Assembly (NCBI GenBank): GCA_013361095.1
Contig: JAATWA010000001.1
Location: 1,776,501-1,840,500, forward strand
From: Pseudanabaena biceps
Lineage (GTDB): Bacteria > Cyanobacteriota > Cyanobacteriia > Pseudanabaenales > Pseudanabaenaceae
DNA length: 64,000 nucleotides
Direction of reading: 5' to 3'
The first letter of the stretch is position 1. Each line of letters begins with the position of its first letter. Below are positions 37,101-46,352 of this stretch, piece by piece. The notes under the pieces are model-generated. The model worked only from the letters and a program-made list of their open reading frames with translations, had not been told where the DNA came from and searched no databases. The position numbers and the translations under genes were made by a program.

Positions 37101-38476
37101 AACTTCAGAATGTGCGTGTACTAGTCATTGATGACAGTCAGACCAATTGCAAAATTTTGACCTATCAAATATCAGCATGGCAGATGCGAGTGGATGCGAT
37201 TCAGAGTCCATCCGATGCAATTCAAATTCTCAAAGCGGCGATCGCGGAAGGTGATCCTTATCAGATTGCTATTCTCGATATGCAGATGCCTGATCTTGAT
37301 GGGGAAATGCTTGGATCACAGATCAAGGCTGATCCGATTGTGCAAGATACCAAGTTGATTATGTTGACATCCCTCAATCAGCAAGGTGGAATTAGTCGAT
37401 TTAAAGAGCTAGGATTTGAGTTTTATTTGGTTAAACCAGTCAAGCAATCTAAACTCATGGACGTTCTCATGGCTGTGATGGCGACGGAAATCATTCCCGA
37501 TACGCCTAGATATGTCCATCTCAATACCACAAAACTAAATGATCAATCTTGTTTGTTGACCTCATCTAATTCACAAATACAAAAACACTCTAAGATGAAG
37601 ATTCTAATTGCAGAAGATAGTCTGATTAACCAGAAGGTCGCACTCCATCAACTGCGGAGTTTTGGCTATGATGCAGATGTGGCAGGTAATGGCAAAGAAG
37701 CTCTGAAGCTGATGGAATTTATTGATTACGACATCATTTTGATGGATTGTCAAATGCCTGAGCTAGATGGCTATGAGACGACTATGGAGATCCGTAAACT
37801 AAACTCGCCTAAAAGCAAGGTTGTAATTGTGGCAATGACGGCTAATGCGATGAAAGAAGATCGCGATCGATGCCTTGCCGTGGGTATGGATGATTATCTG
37901 AGTAAGCCAATTCGCAAAGAGTCCTTAGAGCAAAAATTAGCGAAATGGGAAGCCCAAATTTTTGCTCCAGCCTCTAAAGAAGAAACTCATGAGGTGGAAA
38001 TTACCACCACCACAGAAGCTAGTCTTAGCAATGATGTCAAATCTAGTGAGCAGTTAGTAGAGAATTACGATTCAGATTATCAAGTTCCTTTAATTGATTG
38101 GGAACATGTCAATGAAGTAGTTGATAACAATGAAGAATTTAAAGCAGAACTGTTAGAGATGTTTTGTGATTCGATTCCGCCAGTTTTAATCCAACTAGAA
38201 GAGGCGATCGCTGAATTAGATTTCATCAAAATCAGAGGAACAGCCCACTTTATTAAAGGCTCAACGGCAAATATAGGTGTCCGAGCGATGATGGCGATTT
38301 CCGATGATTTAGAGAAGCTTAGTGTCAGTTATGGAAAAGCGATATTGGGCAATATCGCGGAAGTCGATGCGGAGAAGATAGAAGAAACCAAGAAATCGAT
38401 GAACATTTACAGTCAAAAGTTGCAAAGTTCATTCTCTAAAGTACGAAGTCTCATTGATCACGAAAACTCTCGCTAA
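34124..38476 (+). CDS. Hybrid histidine kinase with GAF, CHASE3-like, PAS, DXCF-type GAF, two receivers and HPt
   Basis: A 1450-residue sensor. Order: GAF (about 20-175); helix [20 protein letters not shown]; extracytoplasmic helical sensor (about 225-385); helix [23 protein letters not shown] (about 430-545); bilin-type GAF (about 560-720) with DVCF (Cys627) and PQCYKDL (Cys655) plus [11 protein letters not shown]; HisKA with His759 in [10 protein letters not shown]; ATPase with NLVSNSIKF and GTGLGLAIC; receiver 1 ([23 protein letters not shown]); receiver 2 ([25 protein letters not shown]); C-terminal HPt with [12 protein letters not shown]. The two cysteines are those that hold a bilin in DXCF cyanobacteriochromes. 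TTG start with AAGG upstream. Confidence 0.92.
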   Translation: MDKKVYTIDNSMIPAKEPSNEPARLEALYQCNILDTEPESGFDEVTKLAAYICQTPIAMVSMIDKDRQWFKSKVGIKETETSRKSSFCAHAILQDGIFIVRDTLQDERFVDNPLVTDEPYIRFYAGVPIKTTEGYPIGTLCVIDHQPKDLNQDQINNLKALSKQVAYIVSSRRSLADINHSTLFASSKPDSPKRKFIRQIALWTGIAASMVISVGAIAFVNLKNVEISNQSLIMERDSADKINRAFSHLKDLKAELSNYILSESPNSLEKYEILVTKLELDLATLREIPTKSLLEKSLSQSSQLSISSDQNVVLLIEKINKDINDSRQVLQIHQSSGLEASRQKIKNLNLENSLDTITSQIEEMIKAGDISLLQQRQSIQSSASRSVQLSLFTLISTLGVLGLLFYLVNHEVDTRRRLTTSLEQERDFTVAILDNVDALVIVLDLNGNVIRFNRECELVTGYHYEEVRNQNFYKIFLSPEDQAVVSQDLGTSTSAEIPRSYENYWKVKDGEKRLISWSTTLLKNIDGKASLVIATGLDITERKQAEEEVSLQNWRSLVFSKITLRIRQSLNIDEILNTTVDEIRQFLNCDRVVIYQYINEDWEGKVVVESVGEEWIPCLETDIKDVCFREGLWESYRQGRKVVHDDVINSSMPQCYKDLMAQYQVRANLVVPILESDYLWGLLIAHQCSDSRHWRKFEVDFVSEISDQVGIALYQATLLKQEIQRRRQLSQQNLELEKARYQAETATKMKSSFLATMSHEIRTPMNAVLGMTGLLADTQLSSLQRDFVETVRISGENLLTLINEILDFSKLEANEMELEEIDFDLNTSVEEVTDLLAMLAQTKGLELASLIHRDVPLYLIGDVARLRQILTNLVSNSIKFTATGEVIIKVSLLEETETSAKIHFRVIDTGIGISPAAQKKLFNPFTQVDASTTRKYGGTGLGLAICKQIVDLMGGSIGIDSEEGKGSQFWFTIPFAKQTAEAIAKIKPTREVELQNVRVLVIDDSQTNCKILTYQISAWQMRVDAIQSPSDAIQILKAAIAEGDPYQIAILDMQMPDLDGEMLGSQIKADPIVQDTKLIMLTSLNQQGGISRFKELGFEFYLVKPVKQSKLMDVLMAVMATEIIPDTPRYVHLNTTKLNDQSCLLTSSNSQIQKHSKMKILIAEDSLINQKVALHQLRSFGYDADVAGNGKEALKLMEFIDYDIILMDCQMPELDGYETTMEIRKLNSPKSKVVIVAMTANAMKEDRDRCLAVGMDDYLSKPIRKESLEQKLAKWEAQIFAPASKEETHEVEITTTTEASLSNDVKSSEQLVENYDSDYQVPLIDWEHVNEVVDNNEEFKAELLEMFCDSIPPVLIQLEEAIAELDFIKIRGTAHFIKGSTANIGVRAMMAISDDLEKLSVSYGKAILGNIAEVDAEKIEETKKSMNIYSQKLQSSFSKVRSLIDHENSR

Positions 38477-38511
38477 ATAATTTATAGCGATCGCCAAATG
38501 TCCGAGGACAT

Positions 38512-38566
38512 AAAACCCAATAATTGGCTCGTGTCGCGGAGCGCCACAAGCCAATTATTGGGTTTT
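38512..38566. repeat. Class 1 hairpin after the large hybrid kinase
   Basis: AAAACCCAATAATTGGCT arms on both sides of a GTGTCGCGGAGCGCCAC tip with small mismatches. Confidence 0.85.
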
Positions 38567-38599
38567 GATTTGTCCTAAAACAAATGACTGTAGCCGTAC

Positions 38600-38678
38600 A
38601 AAAAAAAGAAGCCGCGCCCAGCGCGATTTCTTTTTTTAAGAACTGAGAGTCGGCGTTTTGCGCCGACCCTCAGTTCTT
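38600..38678. repeat. Two further hairpins in the same convergent gap
   Basis: 38600-38637: A-run and T-run flank a decayed GCCGCGCCCAGCGCG core. 38638-38678: AAGAACTGAGAGTCGGCG pairs with its complement, one mismatch, loop TTT. Together with the previous hairpin they fill the gap between convergent genes. Confidence 0.75.
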
Positions 38679-38719
38679 TAGTTTTGATTTTGTCTTGAAA
38701 CAAATAGCGATCGCTATAG

Positions 38720-38956
38720 TTAAAAAACTTGTTCGATTTCGCTGATTTCAGGAATTTCTTCCTTTAATTTGCGTTCAATGCCCATTCTTAAAGTCATTGC
38801 TGAACTGGGACAAGAACCACAAGCACCTTGCAAGCGCAATCTGACAATAGGACCTTCGATATCGACTAGTTCCACATTGCCACCATCAGACATTAGGTAA
38901 GGGCGCAACTCATCAAGGACGTTTTCAACATTTTCTGTGGTCAGAGTTAAGCTCAT
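38720..38956 (-). CDS. NifU-like C-terminal domain iron-sulfur scaffold (Nfu)
   Basis: A 78-residue Nfu protein that carries a [4Fe-4S] cluster bound between two subunits. It contains [20 protein letters not shown] and the ligand motif [15 protein letters not shown] (CxxC), followed by [13 protein letters not shown]. In cyanobacteria this short form is a major housekeeping cluster carrier. ATG at 38954-38956. Monocistronic. Confidence 0.95.
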   Translation of the reverse strand: MSLTLTTENVENVLDELRPYLMSDGGNVELVDIEGPIVRLRLQGACGSCPSSAMTLRMGIERKLKEEIPEISEIEQVF

Positions 38957-39082
38957 ACTTTTTCTACATAGATTTCAATACAACTGATATCTATGTTAGT
39001 CGAATTAACACTGTTTGTGAATATGGCGATCGCCTGTTGTCCTTAGTCATACAGCCCCAAAGCATTTTTGAAAGTGTAGAGT

Positions 39083-39135
39083 AAACCCAAAAGATGAGTG
39101 GCGGCGCTTTGCGCCGCCGCTCATCTTTTGGGTTT
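39083..39135. repeat. Class 1 hairpin upstream of bioD
   Basis: A perfect 25-bp stem apart from one wobble: AAACCCAAAAGATGAGTGGC arms, GGCGC-TTT-GCGCC core. A shorter ACAGCGC-TTT-GCGCTGT hairpin follows at 39173-39189. Confidence 0.9.
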
Positions 39136-39227
39136 TGACTTGCCTAAGCGTCGAAGCCTTACTTTTTTGTGGACAGCGCTTTGCGCTGTAAAATCTAGTT
39201 CAGAACCCTTGCAATCTGTTGGCGTTA

Positions 39228-39947
39228 ATGACAAAATCCCTCAAACCTCTCTTGATCGTTGGCAGTGATACTGGTGTCGGTAAAACAGTGTTAACGGCTG
39301 CTCTCGCCAGTTACTGGCTGACCTATGGCAATGATCCTGAGCCAAATGCTTCGCTTGGCATCTATAAACCATTGCAATCAGGTTTCGGCGATCGCGAGTT
39401 TTATGATCAGACCTTTGCGCTCTCCCAAACCCTCGCAGAAATTACTCCCTTATATTTTGAGACTCCAGTTGCTCCTGCGATCGCGGCAATTAAGGAAGGA
39501 AAAGAAATTAATTTGGCATTAATTTGGCAACAGTTTCAGAAGTTGCAACAACAAAAGAGATGCTTATTAATAGAATCTTTGGGCGGGCTAGGTTCACCAA
39601 TAACTAATGAATATATAGTTGCGGACTTGGCTCACGATTGGGCTTTGGAGACAATTTTAGTTGTACCTGTGCGCCTTGGCGGCATTTCTCAAGCGATCGC
39701 CAATGTGGCTTTAGCCAATAGTTGCAAAGTCAAACTAAGGGGAATTGTGTTGAGTTGTTCGCAAGTCTATTCACCTACAGAAATTGAAGAGTTTACGCCA
39801 CCAGAGATGATTTCCCGTCTAGCTTCTATTCCTGTGCTGGGAGTTTTGCCCTACATCAACGATTTGAATGATATTTCTCAGTTAGCTCAAGCAGCCTCAG
39901 CATTAGATATCGAAAGAATTTTTACTTACAGCCACAAATCCAAATGA
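39228..39947 (+). CDS. bioD: Dethiobiotin synthetase
   Basis: Closes the ureido ring of dethiobiotin using CO2 and ATP. The P-loop is IVGSDTGVGKTVLTAALA; YKPLQSG, LLIESLGGLGSPITN and VVPVRLGGISQAIANV follow, as in BioD. The 239-residue start ATG at 39228 is preferred to a TTG three codons earlier. The catalytic-site residues of the P-loop are intact; the GGL of the loop normally reading GAGG is slightly different. No other bio gene is nearby. The stop codon lies inside a hairpin. Confidence 0.9.
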   Translation: MTKSLKPLLIVGSDTGVGKTVLTAALASYWLTYGNDPEPNASLGIYKPLQSGFGDREFYDQTFALSQTLAEITPLYFETPVAPAIAAIKEGKEINLALIWQQFQKLQQQKRCLLIESLGGLGSPITNEYIVADLAHDWALETILVVPVRLGGISQAIANVALANSCKVKLRGIVLSCSQVYSPTEIEEFTPPEMISRLASIPVLGVLPYINDLNDISQLAQAASALDIERIFTYSHKSK

Positions 39948-39988
39948 GTAATGGCGGCGCAAAGCGCCGCCATTACTCATTTGGATTT
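39936..39988. repeat. Class 1 hairpin containing the bioD stop codon
   Basis: A 25-bp perfect stem with AAATCCAAATGAGTAATGGC arms and GGCGC-AAA-GCGCC core. The last codons of bioD and its TGA are in the left arm; the next gene starts 10 bp after the right arm. Confidence 0.9.
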
Positions 39989-39997
39989 TAATTCACT

Positions 39998-41293
39998 ATG
40001 GATAATCCCGACTTACCGATCGCTTTTCTCAAGCAAGTTTATGCCGATCCTCGCAATGGCGATCGCGCTGAAATTGTGATGACTTTAGGTGATGCGGTGA
40101 TTACGTTGGGGCGAGATCCTAGCTGTGAAATTGCGATCGACATCCAAATTTTTGGCTCTGTGTCCCGCCGCCATGCTGAGATTAGGGCAGTTTTTGATCG
40201 AGACCGATTTATCGGTTGGGAAATCTGCGATCTCTATAGTGCCAATGGCACATTTATCAATGAAAGTCTTTTACAGGGCTGTCATATGCTCAAACATGGC
40301 GATCGCATTCGTTTAGCAAATGCGCCACAATTTATTTTTGAATTGGAAAACTGTGATGTAACAAATTCAGATACCAACTTGCAACGTCCGCGATCGCAAA
40401 TTACAAATCTCACCTTAACTAAATTATTGCCGATCTTCTCAACGGGTAATGAACTTTGGAAACAAGCCTATCTTTTACCAGGAGTCATAACGGTGGGCTT
40501 TGTGGTAATTATGTTTGCCTTTTTGGGACAGCCACAATTATTTAATCTAGCAATTTCTATTTATATCAGTCTTGCCGCTTACTATTTTGTCTATCAACTC
40601 TGTGGCAAAAATAAACCTTGGTGGGTAATTTTAGGAGCGGCATTCTTTACGGCTGCCATAGTTAAGAGTCCGATTTTACAAATATTTTTATGGTTCTTCT
40701 ATCAAGTTCTCCCGGGGACTGTTCCCACCCAGCAGAGTAACTTGTTCAACGTATTGATTGCGATGTTTTTTGGCGCAGGCTTGATGGAAGAATTACTCAA
40801 GTCCTTACCCATTTTTGGGCTATGGCTAATCGGTCTGCGGCTCAGTTCTAAATGGCGATCGCGGGTAGGCATTAGCGAACCTTTAGACGGTATTTTAATT
40901 GGTGCAGCTTCAGCGATCGGATTTACCTTAACGGAAACCTTGGGACTATATGTACCAAATATCATTCAAGGTGTGGCAGATCAAGGCGGCAATCTGCAAA
41001 TGGGTGAGTTGACAGGTTTGCAATTGTTAATTCCCCGCGTGCTTGGTTCTGTCGCAGGACACATGGCTTATAGCGGCTATTTTGGTTATTTTATTGGGCT
41101 TAGTATCCTCAAGCCTTCTTTACGTTGGCAAATCCTTGCGATCGGCTATCTTAGCGCGTCAATGCTCCATGCTCTTTGGAATACTAGCGTTTTGGCTAGT
41201 TTTTGGTTTTTAGCAATAGTTGGCTGTATTTCCTATGCGTTTTTAGTCGCAGCAATTCTCAAAGCCAAAAGTTATAAAAAAACCAAGATTTGA
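39998..41293 (+). CDS. FHA domain fused to PrsW-family intramembrane protease
   Basis: A 431-residue fusion. Residues about 10-115 form a forkhead-associated phosphothreonine-binding domain: VITLGRDPSCEIAID, VSRRHAEIR, LYSANGTFIN. Then a membrane region of about eight to nine helices carries PrsW hallmarks: the EExxK motif at Glu264-Glu265 in MEELLKSLP, EPLDGILIGAASAIGFTLTE, GHMAYSGYFGY and SMLHALWNT. PrsW cleaves anti-sigma factors in Bacillus; here the cytoplasmic FHA suggests that cleavage, or recruitment of a substrate, depends on a Ser/Thr kinase. No sigma/anti-sigma pair is adjacent. Confidence 0.88.
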   Translation: MDNPDLPIAFLKQVYADPRNGDRAEIVMTLGDAVITLGRDPSCEIAIDIQIFGSVSRRHAEIRAVFDRDRFIGWEICDLYSANGTFINESLLQGCHMLKHGDRIRLANAPQFIFELENCDVTNSDTNLQRPRSQITNLTLTKLLPIFSTGNELWKQAYLLPGVITVGFVVIMFAFLGQPQLFNLAISIYISLAAYYFVYQLCGKNKPWWVILGAAFFTAAIVKSPILQIFLWFFYQVLPGTVPTQQSNLFNVLIAMFFGAGLMEELLKSLPIFGLWLIGLRLSSKWRSRVGISEPLDGILIGAASAIGFTLTETLGLYVPNIIQGVADQGGNLQMGELTGLQLLIPRVLGSVAGHMAYSGYFGYFIGLSILKPSLRWQILAIGYLSASMLHALWNTSVLASFWFLAIVGCISYAFLVAAILKAKSYKKTKI

Positions 41294-41350
41294 ATTGTAC
41301 TGCCATGATGGAGAACAGGACAGCGGCACTTCGCGCCGCTATACTCTTTT

Positions 41351-41441
41351 AGAGAGTTGCGGCGCTTCGCACCGCAACTCTCTTGGGTTTTAGGCTGGGT
41401 ACAGCTATAAAACAAGAAATGGCTTTGCCATTTCTTGTTTT
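41351..41441. repeat. Two hairpins downstream of the FHA-PrsW gene
   Basis: 41351-41383: AGAGAGTTGCGGCG arms, imperfect, with TTGGGTTTT on its right. 41409-41441: AAAACAAGAAATGGC-TTT-GCCATTTCTTGTTTT, perfect. The IS element begins 12 bp beyond the second. Confidence 0.8.
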
Positions 41442-41453
41442 GGTATAAAATCT

Positions 41454-42231
41454 GGCGTTGCACAAATGAAGGATGAATGAGTAAATAAAAGACAACGAGT
41501 TTAAGCAATGAAACATAATGAAATGTCCAAAGTGCGGATCATCACATATTCGTAAGAATGGGAAACGAGGAGACAAGCAAAATCATATTTGCGCTGATTG
41601 TGGTCGTCAGTTCATCGATAGCTACTCAGTACTTGGGTATTCTCAAGATATCAAGAAAATATGTCTAAAAATGTACTGTAACGGCATGGGATTTAGACAG
41701 ATCGAGAGATGCACCGATGTTAGCCATAATTCAGTCATCAACTGGGTGAGAGAAGTAGCCAAACCATTACCCGAGCATCCACCGATTGAGACTATTCCTG
41801 ATGTTGGTGAACTAGATGAACTCCAGACTTTTGTTGGGTCAAAAAAAAACTTGATTTGGCTATGGACTGCGGTGAATCATTTTAGCCAAGGTATATTGGC
41901 TTGGGTATTAGGCGATAGGAGTAGTCAAACCTTTAAAACTCTATGGACATTGATTAAAGTTTGGCAATGCTATTTCTGGGTTACCGATGGCTACTGTGTC
42001 TATAAAATGTTTGTTAACTCGGAAGATCAAATTATTAGCAAAACCTACATGACTAGAGTTGAGGGTGAAAATACAAGACTGAGACATTATCTTGCCCGAT
42101 TGCATCGCAAAACTTTATGTTATTCAAAATCGGAAGAAATGTTGAGACATTCAATTCGTTTGTTAATTCACTATCTTAAGTACAAATCAATTCCTAGCTT
42201 TTCTTGATTCATCTTTCATTTGTGCAATGCC
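41454..42231 (+). mobile_element. IS1-family insertion sequence, complete
   Basis: A 778-bp element. The left terminal repeat GGCGTTGCACAAATGAAGGA and the right, complemented, GGCATTGCACAAATGAAAGA match at 22 of 24 positions over their full length. It is flanked by an 8-bp direct repeat TAAAATCT (41446-41453 and 42232-42239). It contains one transposase gene. Size, ends and duplication length fit IS1. The intact ends and identical duplication point to a recent insertion. Confidence 0.93.
41518..42207 (+). CDS. IS1-family transposase (single-frame)
   Basis: A 229-residue transposase. The N-terminal zinc ribbon CPKCGSSHIRKNGKRG ... HICADCGRQF corresponds to InsA, followed by a helix-turn-helix (GMGFRQIERCTDVSHNSVIN). 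The catalytic region has candidate acidic residues in VGELDELQTFVG, WVTDGYCVY and RVEGENTRLR, the DDE triad of InsB. Unlike classical IS1, no frameshift is needed to join InsA and InsB. The gene appears intact and so possibly active. Confidence 0.92.
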   Translation: MKCPKCGSSHIRKNGKRGDKQNHICADCGRQFIDSYSVLGYSQDIKKICLKMYCNGMGFRQIERCTDVSHNSVINWVREVAKPLPEHPPIETIPDVGELDELQTFVGSKKNLIWLWTAVNHFSQGILAWVLGDRSSQTFKTLWTLIKVWQCYFWVTDGYCVYKMFVNSEDQIISKTYMTRVEGENTRLRHYLARLHRKTLCYSKSEEMLRHSIRLLIHYLKYKSIPSFS

Positions 42232-42323
42232 TAAAATCTTGTATCTTGTTTTGCAGCAAAAGATGCGCAATCTCTTTATTGTTAGCAAAATCGTTAAATT
42301 GGTTTTACTTGAGGATCTTGCTC

Positions 42324-42743
42324 GTGAATGCAGCCGAACAAGCTAGAAACGTCGAACTAGCCACAAAGATCGCCACTATAGTTAATTTATTTAAAAATAT
42401 TTATCCTGCGGCGCGTTCTGACCTCAAACCTTGGATCAACAACTCGGACACCCGCAAATTGCTCGATCCAGATTCAATTGATGTGGGCTTCCATTTCCCA
42501 GGGGTAAGTTGGCGATTGAGAGTTCGCAGCATTCTCTTTCAAATTCGTCTCTATCAAGATCCTGTGGATGGTGATTTGCGAGCGATCGGGATCGAGGCAA
42601 GCGGACATGACTACAAAGGCGAACGCTGGCGCTTCTCGACCGTCAATAACTGGGAGTTTTTGGGTGATACTATGCCCATGGATGATGGAGCTGCTAATCT
42701 GCGCGAGTTTAGCCGTCAAACCCTAGAAATTTTTAATCATTAA
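42324..42743 (+). CDS. Hypothetical protein downstream of the IS
   Basis: A 139-residue soluble protein. The GTG at 42324 with GAGG nine bases upstream is the likely start (product begins MNAAEQARNVELATKIATI); the longer frame back to 42204 would begin inside the insertion element. Features: helix ARNVELATKIATIVNLFKNI, then beta-rich IDVGFHFPGVSWRLRVRSIL, FQIRLYQDPVDG and HDYKGERWRFSTVNNWEF. I do not recognise the family. The IS inserted 92 bp upstream of the start may have altered its promoter. Confidence 0.7.
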   Translation: MNAAEQARNVELATKIATIVNLFKNIYPAARSDLKPWINNSDTRKLLDPDSIDVGFHFPGVSWRLRVRSILFQIRLYQDPVDGDLRAIGIEASGHDYKGERWRFSTVNNWEFLGDTMPMDDGAANLREFSRQTLEIFNH

Positions 42744-42787
42744 TAATTAAGGGTGCGCGACTTCGCCGCGCACCCTTAATTATTAAT
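42739..42787. repeat. Class 1 hairpin
   Basis: ATTAATAATTAAGGGTGCGCG pairs perfectly with its complement; loop ACTTCGC. The left arm includes the stop codon of the preceding gene. Confidence 0.85.
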
Positions 42788-42802
42788 GGCACAGCCATTT
42801 AC

Positions 42803-43882
42803 TTAGGTTTCATTACGCGCTTCTTTGATTACCTTAGTTTCAGTGGTGTTATTTACTCCACGAATGGTGTCAAACGTGCCTTTGATGAAACCAGCGATCG
42901 GTACAGCCACCAATAAGCCAAGCACACCATTTAATTTGAAACCGATATCTAAAGAAACCAACATCCACACAGGGTTAAGCCCAGTCAACTCGCCGACAAT
43001 GCGTGGTCCCAAAACATTTTCCACTATTTGAATTATGGCTACGGCAACTAGTAAAACCTTGACCCCCAGCCAAAAATTTTGCAGGGCGATCAACAAACTT
43101 ACGGTAAGAATCGTACTAGAACCGCCAAGGGGAATCAAACTCGCTAGCCCAATTCCAAATCCGAAAAGTTGCGCGAGAGGCACGCCCAAAATCAGCATAG
43201 CTGTAGTCTGAGTAATGCCGAGTATTGTCGCTAGAGTTACTTGTCCGACGATAAAGCGCTCAAAGTTGCGAGGTAATAAGTCACGAACTCGTTCATTCCA
43301 TTTAGGAGGTAACCAGCTTAAAAGACCATTCCATAAATAGGAACCGCGTAACACCAAAAAGATTGAAAAAATTAGTGTTAGGAATATATTGACAATGCTA
43401 CCGATCGCACCAAACACAATCCCAAAAAGCTGACTAGTAAGCGATCGCAATACGCCTGTTAACTTTTCAATTAACTGATTGAATGTGCCACTAAAATCAA
43501 TCGGTAATTGCTGAGCCAGCGCCCATGTCTCAAGGGTTTGGAGTTGTTGCTGTCCAGACTTAATCCAGTCTGGTAAACGAACCAAAAGTTCATTTGCTTG
43601 CGCCAAGATCAAAGGTACTAAAAATATTGCCAAAGTACCCAGCAACATAAAAAACACTAAAATGACCAAGCCTGCGGCTAGTCCACGATTAACCTTTAGT
43701 GAGGTAAGAAAACGAATTGGATAGTCTAGCAAAAACGAAATAACTGTCGCTGTAATGAGAATACTGACTAAGGGTTGCAGTTCTCGCCCAAGTAGTAGCA
43801 ATAACCATCCATTTAAAAAAATTAATGGAAAAGTTAAGCCTAAGGAAAACCAACGAGGCAACTTATTGAGGGTCTCAATCAT
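42803..43882 (-). CDS. AI-2E family transporter (PerM-like)
   Basis: A 359-residue membrane protein with about eight helices in the two-bundle arrangement of the AI-2 exporter family: LLLLGRELQPLVSILITATV, FLLDYPIRFLT, the long soluble segment between helices 3 and 4 (QANELLVRLPDWIKSGQQQ), and the conserved GLASLIPLGGSSTILT and NVLGPRIVGELTGLNPVWM. Members transport varied small molecules; the cyanobacterial substrate is unknown. ATG at 43880-43882 preferred over a TTG three codons upstream. Confidence 0.88.
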   Translation of the reverse strand: MIETLNKLPRWFSLGLTFPLIFLNGWLLLLLGRELQPLVSILITATVISFLLDYPIRFLTSLKVNRGLAAGLVILVFFMLLGTLAIFLVPLILAQANELLVRLPDWIKSGQQQLQTLETWALAQQLPIDFSGTFNQLIEKLTGVLRSLTSQLFGIVFGAIGSIVNIFLTLIFSIFLVLRGSYLWNGLLSWLPPKWNERVRDLLPRNFERFIVGQVTLATILGITQTTAMLILGVPLAQLFGFGIGLASLIPLGGSSTILTVSLLIALQNFWLGVKVLLVAVAIIQIVENVLGPRIVGELTGLNPVWMLVSLDIGFKLNGVLGLLVAVPIAGFIKGTFDTIRGVNNTTETKVIKEARNET

Positions 43883-44052
43883 ACGAAACAATCTGACGCG
43901 CTAGGTATCTATAGAGTGCTTTCTGGCTAGCGAAGTACGAGATAGTTGGCTCGCCAAAAGCGGAGAGACAACCTCTTATCCATCGCTTGCTTGAAAAGCT
44001 CTATATAGAGTGTAAGTTAAAATACAACTTTTCAGGAGAGCCACAGCTAAAG

Positions 44053-44754
44053 CTAACCCAAGTATGCCTGACGCACCCGCTCATCAATTAATAAATCTGA
44101 AGCTTGCCCTTTCATGGTGATCATACCCGACTCCATTACATAACCTCGATTGGCATTTTGTAGCGCAAGGGTGGCGTTTTGTTCTACCAGTAAAATCGTT
44201 ACCCCTGCCTGATTTAAGTTAACAATAGTCTTAAAAATTTCACGGACAATCTGTGGAGCCAGTCCCAGACTTGGTTCATCTAGCAGTAATAATTTGGGGC
44301 AGCTCATCACGGCGCGAGCGATCGCTAGCATTTGTTGTTCACCACCACTGAGTGTTCCTGCAAGCTGATCGCGGCGTTCACCGAGACGCGGAAAAATTTG
44401 AAATTGCTTTTCGATATCGGCTTTAATACCCCAGCGATCGCTCCGTAAAAAAGCACCTAATTCTAAGTTTGTTAATACAGTCTGCCTTGCTAAAACCCTT
44501 CGCCCTTCTGGGCTGTGGGCAATGCCAACCTGTACCACTTGATCGGGTCTAAGCTGAGTAATATTTTTGCCGTTGTAAATAATCTGTCCCGATCGCTGTG
44601 TCACTAAGCGAGAAATCGTGCGTAAAGTTGTAGTCTTCCCAGCGCCATTTGCACCGATTAAAGTGACAATTTCTCCCTCATTGACGCTGAGGCTAATGTC
44701 TTGTAATGCTTGAATGCCGCCATAGTTAACACTGAGGTTATTAATTTCTAGCAA
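44053..44754 (-). CDS. livF: Branched-chain amino-acid ABC transporter ATPase LivF
   Basis: A 233-residue ATPase of the LivF type. Walker A GANGAGKTTTLRTI, signature TLSGGEQQMLAIARAV, Walker B LLLLDEPSLGLAP, and the LivF-specific SPEGRRVLARQTVLTNLELG. In the Nat-I system of cyanobacteria it drives neutral amino-acid uptake. The start codon is TTG with GGGAG ten bases upstream. It lies 17 bp after dnaA on the same strand; the other liv genes are elsewhere. Confidence 0.93.
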   Translation of the reverse strand: MLEINNLSVNYGGIQALQDISLSVNEGEIVTLIGANGAGKTTTLRTISRLVTQRSGQIIYNGKNITQLRPDQVVQVGIAHSPEGRRVLARQTVLTNLELGAFLRSDRWGIKADIEKQFQIFPRLGERRDQLAGTLSGGEQQMLAIARAVMSCPKLLLLDEPSLGLAPQIVREIFKTIVNLNQAGVTILLVEQNATLALQNANRGYVMESGMITMKGQASDLLIDERVRQAYLG

Positions 44755-44771
44755 TGACTTCGATCTCCCAA

Positions 44772-46277
44772 TCAGTTTTTAGTCTGAGCAACTAGATAAA
44801 TGCGATCGCTAAGCTGCCTTAATAACTGAGCAATATCCCCATCGGTTGACTGTAATTGCGCCACTTTTTCACAGCTATACATAACCGTCGTATGGTCTTT
44901 ACCACCAACCGCTTCGCCGATCTTCGGCAGACTCAGATTAGTATGCTGACGCATCAGATACATTACATACTGTCGCGCTTGGCTGATTTCCCGTCGTCGC
45001 GAATTTCCAAGGAGATCAGCTAGATCAATGTTTAACATTTCTGTAACCACACTTAAAACCATTTCCGCCGATACTTCCACAGGCTCTTTGGGCGGATTTA
45101 GTACAGGAGCCACGTTTTCGACAGTCATCTGTAACCCTGAAATTGAAATATAGGCCACAGTTCGCACCAATGCACCTTCTAATTCGCGAATGTTGGAGGT
45201 GTAGCTAGCCGCGATGTAGTGCAGCACATCCGCAGGAATCTTAAGATGATCATATTCAGCTTTCTTTTGCAAGATTGCCATCCGAGTTTCAAGGTCAGGC
45301 ACTTGAATATCGGCGATCAGTCCCATCGAGAACCGTGAACATAGTCGCTCTTGCAAACGAGGAATCTGAGCGGGAGGGCGATCGCTGGCTAGGACAATCT
45401 GTTTCCCTGTTTCATAAAGGGTATTAAAAGTATGGAAAAACTCTTCTTGGGTATATTCCTTACCTTCGATAAATTGGATGTCATCGATGATCAGCATATC
45501 GATCTCGCGATATAGTTCACGAAACCTTTGCATACTGTCTTTACGAATTGCCGAAATTAGATCATTCGTAAACTGTTCGGTCGAGACATAGGCAATCCTT
45601 GCTTTGGGTTCGATTTCCAGTCGATAGTGGGCGATCGCCTGCATCAAATGGGTTTTGCCCAAGCCCACACCACCACATAAAAACAAAGGATTAAACTCGC
45701 GCCCTGGGGACTCAGATACGGCTAGGGCAGCGGCATGAGCCATGCGATTTGTCGAGCCAACTACGAAGCGATTGAAATTATATTTAGCGTTGAGATTAGT
45801 GGAACGGGTTGCCGAGCCGTTGTTGTCTAGATGGGCATTGTTAGTCGTCGAGGTGCTGGGGATCGCTGCTGCCATAGCATGAACGGCTTCGGCAGCGATC
45901 GCAGTTTCTAGTAGACCATCTTGGCTCGGTTGCTGGTTTTGTAAAGAACTATTTAGGTCAACAGTAGCAGGATTATTTTCTAGTCCCTGCAACTCAGGCT
46001 GACCGCTCACACTCTCAGCGCTAGGAGTTGCGACAATATGCACTTCTACGGCATATCCCAAGATTTCAGTGACAGCGTCCGCGATATTCTGAAAATAATA
46101 TTTATGAAGCCAGTTTTTGGCAAAAACCGAAGGCGTGCGGATCGTTAAACGGTCGTCGGTCAATTCTTCAGCCACAACCGTCTTGATCCACCCTTCATAA
46201 GTAGGGCGGCTAAGTTGGTTTTCAAGAAGTTCAAGAACTTGATTCCAGAGAGTTTCTAAGGAAATATCAACTGACAT
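44772..46277 (-). CDS. dnaA: Chromosomal replication initiator DnaA
   Basis: DnaA binds origin boxes and melts the origin. The 501-residue product has domain I ([20 protein letters not shown]), a low-complexity domain II (about 100-170), the AAA+ domain III with Walker [19 protein letters not shown], Walker [13 protein letters not shown] and the sensor [17 protein letters not shown], and domain IV with the DNA-binding signature [16 protein letters not shown] at 46275-46277 is chosen; a TTG five codons upstream has no better ribosome site. No rpmH or dnaN is adjacent, as is usual in cyanobacteria, and no origin is evident next to it. Confidence 0.97.
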   Translation of the reverse strand: MSVDISLETLWNQVLELLENQLSRPTYEGWIKTVVAEELTDDRLTIRTPSVFAKNWLHKYYFQNIADAVTEILGYAVEVHIVATPSAESVSGQPELQGLENNPATVDLNSSLQNQQPSQDGLLETAIAAEAVHAMAAAIPSTSTTNNAHLDNNGSATRSTNLNAKYNFNRFVVGSTNRMAHAAALAVSESPGREFNPLFLCGGVGLGKTHLMQAIAHYRLEIEPKARIAYVSTEQFTNDLISAIRKDSMQRFRELYREIDMLIIDDIQFIEGKEYTQEEFFHTFNTLYETGKQIVLASDRPPAQIPRLQERLCSRFSMGLIADIQVPDLETRMAILQKKAEYDHLKIPADVLHYIAASYTSNIRELEGALVRTVAYISISGLQMTVENVAPVLNPPKEPVEVSAEMVLSVVTEMLNIDLADLLGNSRRREISQARQYVMYLMRQHTNLSLPKIGEAVGGKDHTTVMYSCEKVAQLQSTDGDIAQLLRQLSDRIYLVAQTKN

Positions 46278-46352
46278 TGTTGTGGTGATCAAGAGGGCTA
46301 AAGCGAATTACGATCTTATCGCGTGTACTAATAATTTTGGAGAATTTCTTCA

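Noticed and set aside
42204..42323. N-terminal extension of the hypothetical protein starting inside the IS
   Set aside because: The extension would be encoded partly by the IS end; the GTG at 42324 has a good ribosome site and a plausible N-terminus.
46278..46352. Possible replication origin between dnaA and pdxA
   Set aside because: The 75-bp gap has no DnaA boxes that I can see and fits an ordinary divergent promoter region.
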